Assembly (NCBI GenBank): GCA_047622605.1
Contig: JBLHND010000136.1
Coordinates: forward strand, 1 to 9,950
Origin: Motiliproteus sp047622605
GTDB taxonomy: Bacteria; Pseudomonadota; Gammaproteobacteria; Pseudomonadales; Balneatricaceae
Length of the DNA stretch: 9,950 bases
Reading direction: 5' to 3'
Shown here: positions 6,183 through 9,950 of the stretch, one piece after another
Layout: every line of letters starts with the position of its first letter
How positions within the stretch are numbered: the stretch's first letter is position 1
The notes under the pieces: model-generated
Database searches by the model: none
Told to the model about the DNA's origin: nothing
The model's input: the letters and a program-made list of their open reading frames with translations, nothing else
Translations under genes and position numbers: made by a program

Positions 6183-6347
6183 CTTAGAATCGGCCTCTAG
6201 AGTGCGTAAGACTCAGCCTGCTGAGGGGTGAGTGAGGGTTGTTTGTGAGCATGACAGGGCCGCACAGAATAAACCTGAGAGGCTAAAATCCGCCATTACG
6301 GCCTCCCAAGTGGCGCTACCCGGTAACATCGGCACTGATTCTTGCGT

Positions 6348-6377
6348 TTGACACAGCTTAACACAAGCGTTCATTAT
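6348..6377 (+). promoter_or_regulatory. Putative sigma70 promoter of the response regulator-DUF1853 operon
   Basis: A perfect -35 TTGACA (6348-6353) is followed after 18 nt by CATTAT (6372-6377), a 4/6 match to the -10 consensus. Transcription would start near 6384, about 50 nt before the ATG at 6436. It lies in the 253-nt space between the divergent uvrC and regulator genes. A small inverted repeat, CTCAG-CCTG-CTGAG (6212-6225), sits on the uvrC side. I see no strong promoter for uvrC itself. Confidence 0.65.
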
Positions 6378-6435
6378 TAGTGTTCGCCACAGCCCCTGTG
6401 CTTTATAAAACTATATATTATCAGGCAGTTATCGC

Positions 6436-7233
6436 ATGTCATCGGTCAATACTAGTGAACTGACAATTCTTATTGTAGAGCCATCGAATTTTCAGAAGAA
6501 AATTATCTGCGCTGAGCTGGAACAACTGGGCTGCCAACAGCTAGACACCGCGTCCAGCGTTGCCGAAGCCCTGGATAGCATGAGCCGGCATAATCCGGAC
6601 CTGGTAATCAGCGCCCTGTATCTGCCCGACGGCGACGGTATCAAGCTTGTCAGTCGAATGCGCGCCGATAAGCGCCTGGAGAGCATTCCTTACATGCTCA
6701 TCTCCAGCGAGGAGCGCGCCGATGTCCTGGATCCTATTCGCCAGGCAGGCTCTGTGGCCATCCTTCCCAAACCCTTTAGGCTTGAAGATTTGCAGCTAGC
6801 GCTGAAGGCGACCTGTGCCTTTGTAGACCCCAGCGAACTGGAACTCGATAACTACGAGGCCGATGAACTTCGGGTCCTGGTCGTCGATGACAGCGCCTTT
6901 TCGCTTAAGCATATCTGCCGGGCTCTGGAAAATATCGGCATCGGCACTATCGAACGCGCCCAGGATGGCCAGCAAGCGATTGAGCTGCTGCAACAGCACG
7001 CTTTCGACCTGATCTTCACCGATTTTAATATGCCCTTGATGGACGGGGAACAGCTGACCCACTACATCCGTAATGCCTCCAACCAACCTTCGGTGCCTAT
7101 CCTGATGGTGACCTCAGAGCTGAACGAGACCCGCCTGGCAGGGGTCCGCCAGGCCGGTGTTAACGCGATCTGCAACAAGCCCTTCGATACCCTGCAGATC
7201 AAGGCCATCATCAAGTCCCTGCTGGAAGATTAA
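6436..7233 (+). CDS. Two-receiver response regulator (degenerate REC + intact REC), no output domain
   Basis: This 265-aa protein consists of two CheY-like receiver domains and nothing else. REC2 (about 146-264) is intact: acidic pair Asp151-Asp152, phospho-acceptor Asp196 in DLIFTDFNMP, switch Thr226, and Lys248 in NKPF. REC1 (about 9-127) keeps the fold pattern, Ser90 and Lys112 (PKPF), but the acidic pair is Glu15-Pro16 and the acceptor position is Ala60 in DLVISALYLP. REC1 therefore should not be phosphorylated and is a pseudo-receiver, probably for dimerisation or partner binding. A histidine kinase is not encoded nearby. The ATG at 6436 has only a weak purine-rich site upstream. The gene is 5 nt ahead of the DUF1853 gene, suggesting translational coupling. 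Its output presumably works by protein contact; the target is unknown. Confidence 0.92.
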   Translation: MSSVNTSELTILIVEPSNFQKKIICAELEQLGCQQLDTASSVAEALDSMSRHNPDLVISALYLPDGDGIKLVSRMRADKRLESIPYMLISSEERADVLDPIRQAGSVAILPKPFRLEDLQLALKATCAFVDPSELELDNYEADELRVLVVDDSAFSLKHICRALENIGIGTIERAQDGQQAIELLQQHAFDLIFTDFNMPLMDGEQLTHYIRNASNQPSVPILMVTSELNETRLAGVRQAGVNAICNKPFDTLQIKAIIKSLLED

Positions 7234-7238
7234 TTAAG

Positions 7239-8204
7239 GTGCGTACTGCGGCAGGATTCTATCCGCCCTCTGCGCTATCTGCACCCAGGTCACGGCAACT
7301 CAATCAGTTTGAGCACGCCTGCGTCAGAGACCTGGCCTGGTGCCTGAACAGCCCGGCCATCTACCGCCTGGGCCAGCCTGTCAACTGCCTGCTCGGCGAT
7401 ACTAAAGGCCTCTGGCAGTGGTTACGCCGCCTGGATCAACAACCGCAAGCCCTTCTCGATGCGATCACCCGGCAGCGTTCGCACCGTCTGGGCATCTATG
7501 TAGAAACTCTGATCGAGTTCACGCTGGCACAACATCTACGGCCCGAGCGCCATCTGTATGCGCTTGCGGTGCGGCAACAGCGGATAACCCTCGGTGAATA
7601 TGATTTTCTGTTCCGACCCCGCGGTGAGGCGGCGTTGCGGCACCTGGAAATCTGCATCAAATTTTATCTGGGGATTCCCCAGCCGCAGGGGGGTGCTTAC
7701 TGGGTCGGCCTCAATCGCGACGATCAACTCCTAAAAAAGCACGACAAGATGCAGCAGCGACAGCTGCGATTAAGCCAGCATCCTGCGGCACGTCGGCAAT
7801 TACAGGCTCTGGGTGAGCAGGTAGGCCCCTGCCACGGGCTGATGCTCGGACGGCTCTTCTACCCGTTCACGCAACCTGCCACGAGCCCGCCGCCAGGAGT
7901 CCAGAAAAGACACCTGCGCGGCTGGTGGCTACGCCACAGCGAGCAGCAGCAATTAACAGCAAAACAAGCCTCGGCACTGCTTGCGAGCCCGGTCTTGCTG
8001 GTGCCGCTAAGGCGCCACCACTGGTTAGCGCCGCTCACACCGGCAGATGCCGAACGACTGGCGGCCGAAGCACTGCTGCCGCCCGGCGACGCCCCGCCGG
8101 GCATGACGGCCCGGCTACTGCAGACCCCCCATGGCTGGCGAGAGCACGACCGGGGCCTGTTGGTCGATGATGACTGGCTCGATTCCGTGCTTAAGACGCT
8201 TTAG
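7239..8204 (+). CDS. DUF1853 family protein
   Basis: The 321-aa protein matches my recollection of the uncharacterised DUF1853 family. Hallmarks are VRDLAWCLNSPAIY near residues 29-42, RLGIYVETLIEF (83-94), GEYDFLF (119-125), RHLEICIKFYLG (134-145), and WVGLNRDD (155-162). The order E120-x-D122 followed by E137-x3-K141 recalls a nuclease-like acidic/lysine arrangement of the PD-(D/E)XK fold, but the spacing is not the classic E-x-K. Catalysis is a hypothesis only. No signal peptide or membrane segment is visible, so it should be cytoplasmic. The start is a GTG at 7239, 5 nt after the stop of the two-receiver regulator. A GGAAG at 7224-7228 inside the end of the regulator gene may serve as the ribosome site, so translation of the two is probably coupled. 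A structured region follows its stop at once. Function unknown. Confidence 0.85.
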   Translation: MRTAAGFYPPSALSAPRSRQLNQFEHACVRDLAWCLNSPAIYRLGQPVNCLLGDTKGLWQWLRRLDQQPQALLDAITRQRSHRLGIYVETLIEFTLAQHLRPERHLYALAVRQQRITLGEYDFLFRPRGEAALRHLEICIKFYLGIPQPQGGAYWVGLNRDDQLLKKHDKMQQRQLRLSQHPAARRQLQALGEQVGPCHGLMLGRLFYPFTQPATSPPPGVQKRHLRGWWLRHSEQQQLTAKQASALLASPVLLVPLRRHHWLAPLTPADAERLAAEALLPPGDAPPGMTARLLQTPHGWREHDRGLLVDDDWLDSVLKTL

Positions 8205-8205
8205 C

Positions 8206-8260
8206 AGGCTAGGCCGGCATCGGTCCCAGCGACCGGGTCGCCGACCATCGATCCAAGCCT
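8206..8260 (+). terminator. Large imperfect inverted repeat after the DUF1853 stop
   Basis: Starting 2 nt after the stop codon, nested complementary segments form an imperfect stem. AGGCT (8206-8210) pairs with AGCCT (8256-8260), GGTC (8222-8225) with GACC (8243-8246), and a perfect core GCGACC (8229-8234) with GGTCGC (8236-8241). There is no T-tract, so it may be a Rho-assisted terminator or an mRNA 3'-end stabiliser rather than a classic intrinsic terminator. Confidence 0.45.
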
Positions 8261-8343
8261 AGGGTCCTCGTATTGTCGGACTACACTCAACCCACGAAAA
8301 TCCAAACCACAAAAAAGCTGACCCACAAGGATATGGGAAGTGC

Positions 8344-8400
8344 CTGAAATGCAGGAGCAATTTCAGACCAACCCACAAAGAGTCGCTTCTTTTGTAGGTT
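8344..8400. repeat. Two further inverted repeats in the convergent intergenic region
   Basis: CTGAAAT (8344-8350) and ATTTCAG (8360-8366) form a 7-bp stem with a 9-nt loop. Directly beside it, AACCCACAAAG (8370-8380) pairs with TTTTGTAGGTT (8390-8400) with one mismatch and one G/T pair. Its right arm overlaps the first REP-like unit by a few bases, so the two cannot fold at once. Several variants of ACCCACAA also occur between 8289 and 8378. Confidence 0.6.
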
Positions 8401-8445
8401 AGGCTTTAGCCTGACGCAATGAAGAGGTTAGGCTTCAGCCTGACG
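8396..8445. repeat. Doublet of REP-like palindromic repeats
   Basis: Two 21-bp units (8396-8416 and 8425-8445) differ at one base, AGGTTAGGCTT(T/C)AGCCTGACG, and are 29 bp apart start to start. Each is a hairpin, GTTAGGCT paired with AGCCTGAC around two bases with a single T/G pair. They lie between the convergent DUF1853 and dehydrogenase genes, the typical place for REP-type repeats, and the doublet ends 6 nt before the dehydrogenase stop. They could act as a bidirectional end signal. Confidence 0.75.
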
Positions 8446-8450
8446 AAGTA

Positions 8451-9326
8451 TCAGTGCTTAAGCCGCTTCAACAGGCTAGAGGTATCCCAACGACCACCAC
8501 CCAGCTGCTGAACATCGGCGTAGAACTGGTCCACCAGTGCCGTCACCGGGAGTTGTGCGCCGTTATCGCGCGCCTCATCCAACACGATACCCAGATCCTT
8601 ACGCATCCAGTCAACCGCAAAACCAAACTCAAACTCTTCATCGATCATGGTCTGGTAACGATTTTCCATCTGCCAGGACTGCGCGGCACCCTTGGAGATC
8701 ACCTCGATCACGGCCTGCGGATCCAGTCCAGCACGCTTGGCAAAGTGGATCCCTTCGGCCAAACCCTGCACCAGCCCCGCGATACAGATCTGATTGACCA
8801 TCTTGGCCAGCTGCCCGGCCCCGGAGTCCCCCAGCAACTGCACGGCGCGGGCAAAGCTGTTGATCGCCGTTTCTGCACGCTCATAGTCTGCCTGGGCGCC
8901 GCCAACCATGACCGTCAAGGCGCCGTTGACTGCGCCTGCCTGGCCGCCCGATACCGGGGCATCCAGAAACCCCAGCCCCTGAGTCGCGGCCAGCGCATTG
9001 AGTTCTCGGGCGACCTGTGCCGATGCCGTGGTGTGATCGACAAACAGAGCACCTGCTGCCATGCCTGCAAAAGCACCCTGCTCGCCGACACAGATCTGGC
9101 GCAGATCCTCATCATTGCCCACGCAGGCAAACACCAATTCGGCACCCTCGGCGGCGGCAGCAGGCGTTGCCGCACTGCGACCCCCATATTCGGCGACCCA
9201 GGCCTGGGCCTTGCTCGCGGTACGGTTATAGACACAGACATCATAGCCTGCCGTTGCCAGATGTCCGGCCATCGGATAACCCATGACCCCTAATCCTAAA
9301 AACGTCACTTTTTGTTGCTGCGCCAT
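8451..9326 (-). CDS. NAD(P)-dependent beta-hydroxyacid dehydrogenase (tartronate semialdehyde reductase / 3-hydroxyisobutyrate dehydrogenase family)
   Basis: The 291-aa protein is a full-length member of the beta-hydroxyacid dehydrogenase family. The Rossmann motif is GLGVMG (residues 11-16 from the ATG), the substrate-binding motif DAPVSGGQAGA begins at Asp122, and the catalytic Lys175 is in GAGQLAKMVNQ with Asn178. The C-terminal all-helical domain carries FAVDWMRKDLG, typical of this group. I start at the ATG at 9326 because GGAG sits 6 nt upstream of it; a TTG four codons earlier overlaps that site and is unlikely. It is the second gene after a class V aminotransferase acting on glyoxylate or serine, 130 nt apart with a repeat hairpin between. 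That context favours 2-hydroxy-3-oxopropionate (tartronate semialdehyde) or hydroxypyruvate-related reduction over valine catabolism, but exact substrate and NADH/NADPH preference cannot be read here. Cytoplasmic. Confidence 0.87.
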   Translation of the reverse strand: MAQQQKVTFLGLGVMGYPMAGHLATAGYDVCVYNRTASKAQAWVAEYGGRSAATPAAAAEGAELVFACVGNDEDLRQICVGEQGAFAGMAAGALFVDHTTASAQVARELNALAATQGLGFLDAPVSGGQAGAVNGALTVMVGGAQADYERAETAINSFARAVQLLGDSGAGQLAKMVNQICIAGLVQGLAEGIHFAKRAGLDPQAVIEVISKGAAQSWQMENRYQTMIDEEFEFGFAVDWMRKDLGIVLDEARDNGAQLPVTALVDQFYADVQQLGGGRWDTSSLLKRLKH

Positions 9327-9394
9327 CTTTTTCTCCAAAGGGGGTACCCAGATTGTTGCTCGTGATTATTGTTGGTTTTTTATTACAGGTTCAT

Positions 9395-9444
9395 GCTGCG
9401 GGCTATTGCTGCGGGCTATTGCTGCTAGCCAATAGCAATAGCCC
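9395..9444. repeat. 13-bp direct repeat running into a perfect 11-bp inverted repeat
   Basis: GCTGCGGGCTATT occurs twice in tandem (9395-9407, 9408-9420). GGGCTATTGCT (9413-9423) is the exact reverse complement of AGCAATAGCCC (9434-9444) with a 10-nt loop; the first direct copy (9400-9410) can pair with the same 3' arm, and an alternative register exists inside. It lies 12 nt after the aminotransferase stop, between it and the downstream dehydrogenase on the same strand. There is no T-tract on the minus strand, so it is more likely an mRNA stability or attenuation element than a full terminator. Confidence 0.75.
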
Positions 9445-9456
9445 GACTGCCGGCGA

Positions 9457-9950
9457 TCAGTCTGCCAGCGCTGCAGATGCTGCGGCGACGGCGGCACCGC
9501 GTGGCAAGTCGACACCCTCGGCGATCAACGCGCTCTCCAACGCCACCAGGCATAAGAGCACGTTTTTGCGATTACAGGCGTGCCCCATCAAACCAATGCG
9601 CCACACCTTACCGGCCAGCGTTCCTAGTCCTGCGCCGATCTCCAGGCTGAATTGCTGCAGCAGACTGGTCCGGACCCGCGCCTCGTTGATCCCCTCGGGG
9701 ATCAGCACCGCATTGAGCTGCGGCAAGCGATATTCAGGATCGACCAGCAAGGCTAAGCCCATCGCCTCCAACCCTAGTTTAAGTGCCTGGTGATACCGGT
9801 CATGCCGTGCCCAGGCCTGTTCCAGACCTTCGTTCTGCAGCATCACCAGCGACTCGTGCAACGCATAGAGCGCATTCACGGGCGCGGTATGGTGGTAGGC
9901 ACGCTTGGCCCCTGCTCCCCAATAACCCATTACCAGATTGGTATCCAGGA
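9457..9950 (-). CDS. Class V aminotransferase (alanine-/serine-glyoxylate aminotransferase type), C-terminal part, cut by window edge
   Basis: The frame is open to the right edge, giving about 163 C-terminal residues of a pyridoxal-phosphate enzyme that normally has 370-400. The segments LDTNLVMGYWG and YHHTAPVNALYALHE are the signature of the alanine/serine-glyoxylate aminotransferase group. Near the C-terminus KVWRIGLMG carries the arginine that binds the substrate carboxylate. The PLP-binding lysine lies outside the window. The enzyme would transfer an amino group from alanine or serine to glyoxylate, forming glycine and pyruvate or hydroxypyruvate, in the cytoplasm. The gene downstream encodes a hydroxyacid dehydrogenase able to reduce three-carbon oxoacids or semialdehydes, so the two may form a glyoxylate/serine route. 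Serine or alanine as the donor cannot be settled from this fragment. It ends with an Ala-rich tail. Confidence 0.88.
   Translation of the reverse strand, partial: LDTNLVMGYWGAGAKRAYHHTAPVNALYALHESLVMLQNEGLEQAWARHDRYHQALKLGLEAMGLALLVDPEYRLPQLNAVLIPEGINEARVRTSLLQQFSLEIGAGLGTLAGKVWRIGLMGHACNRKNVLLCLVALESALIAEGVDLPRGAAVAAASAALAD

Noticed and set aside
8454..9293. Long plus-strand reading frame opposite the beta-hydroxyacid dehydrogenase
   Set aside because: It is antisense to a clear, motif-complete enzyme gene and has a low-complexity His/Arg/Gln-rich translation typical of shadow frames in G+C-rich DNA.
9353..9793. Plus-strand frame with a hydrophobic start resembling a signal peptide
   Set aside because: The hydrophobic part arises from the repeat at 9395-9444 and the rest is antisense to the aminotransferase.

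Overview
The window looks like the chromosome of a gammaproteobacterium of moderate to fairly high G+C. The strongest argument is synteny. On the minus strand the order uvrC, pgsA, tRNA-Gly(GCC), tRNA-Cys(GCA), tRNA-Leu(UAA) is the same as E. coli uvrC-pgsA-glyW-cysT-leuZ. The DUF1853 gene and the crotonase/3-hydroxyacyl-CoA dehydrogenase pair fit a free-living gammaproteobacterium, but genus cannot be read from this stretch.

Layout. (1) Positions 1-1111 hold a decayed IS66-family element on the plus strand: the end of tnpB, then a tnpC transposase gene broken by a frameshift, a nonsense codon and loss of its 3' half. A 13-bp tandem repeat marks the junction with the next gene. (2) Positions 1105-2860 hold a two-gene minus-strand operon: a 3-hydroxybutyryl-CoA dehydrogenase and an enoyl-CoA hydratase, which catalyse consecutive steps of short-chain acyl-CoA metabolism. 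Its promoter carries a perfect 10+1+10 palindrome, a likely repressor site. (3) Positions 2866-3222 contain no convincing gene but include a G-quadruplex-like G-run. (4) Positions 3223-3656 hold the three-tRNA operon with a consensus sigma70 promoter. (5) Positions 3717-6182 hold pgsA (phosphatidylglycerol synthesis) and uvrC (nucleotide excision repair). (6) Divergent from uvrC at 6436-8204 are a two-receiver response regulator without an output domain and a DUF1853 gene only 5 nt behind it. (7) Positions 8206-8448 contain several inverted repeats, including a doublet of REP-like palindromes. (8) Positions 8451-9950 on the minus strand hold a class V (AGT/SGAT-type) aminotransferase, cut by the window edge, followed by a beta-hydroxyacid dehydrogenase of the tartronate-semialdehyde/3-hydroxyisobutyrate family. 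This suggests a glyoxylate/serine metabolic pair.

The most unusual pieces are the coupled pair of a pseudo-receiver/receiver protein and DUF1853, the palindromic hbd promoter, the compact hairpins around tRNA-Gly, and the repeat-rich junctions. I see no phage, CRISPR or recognised defence system.
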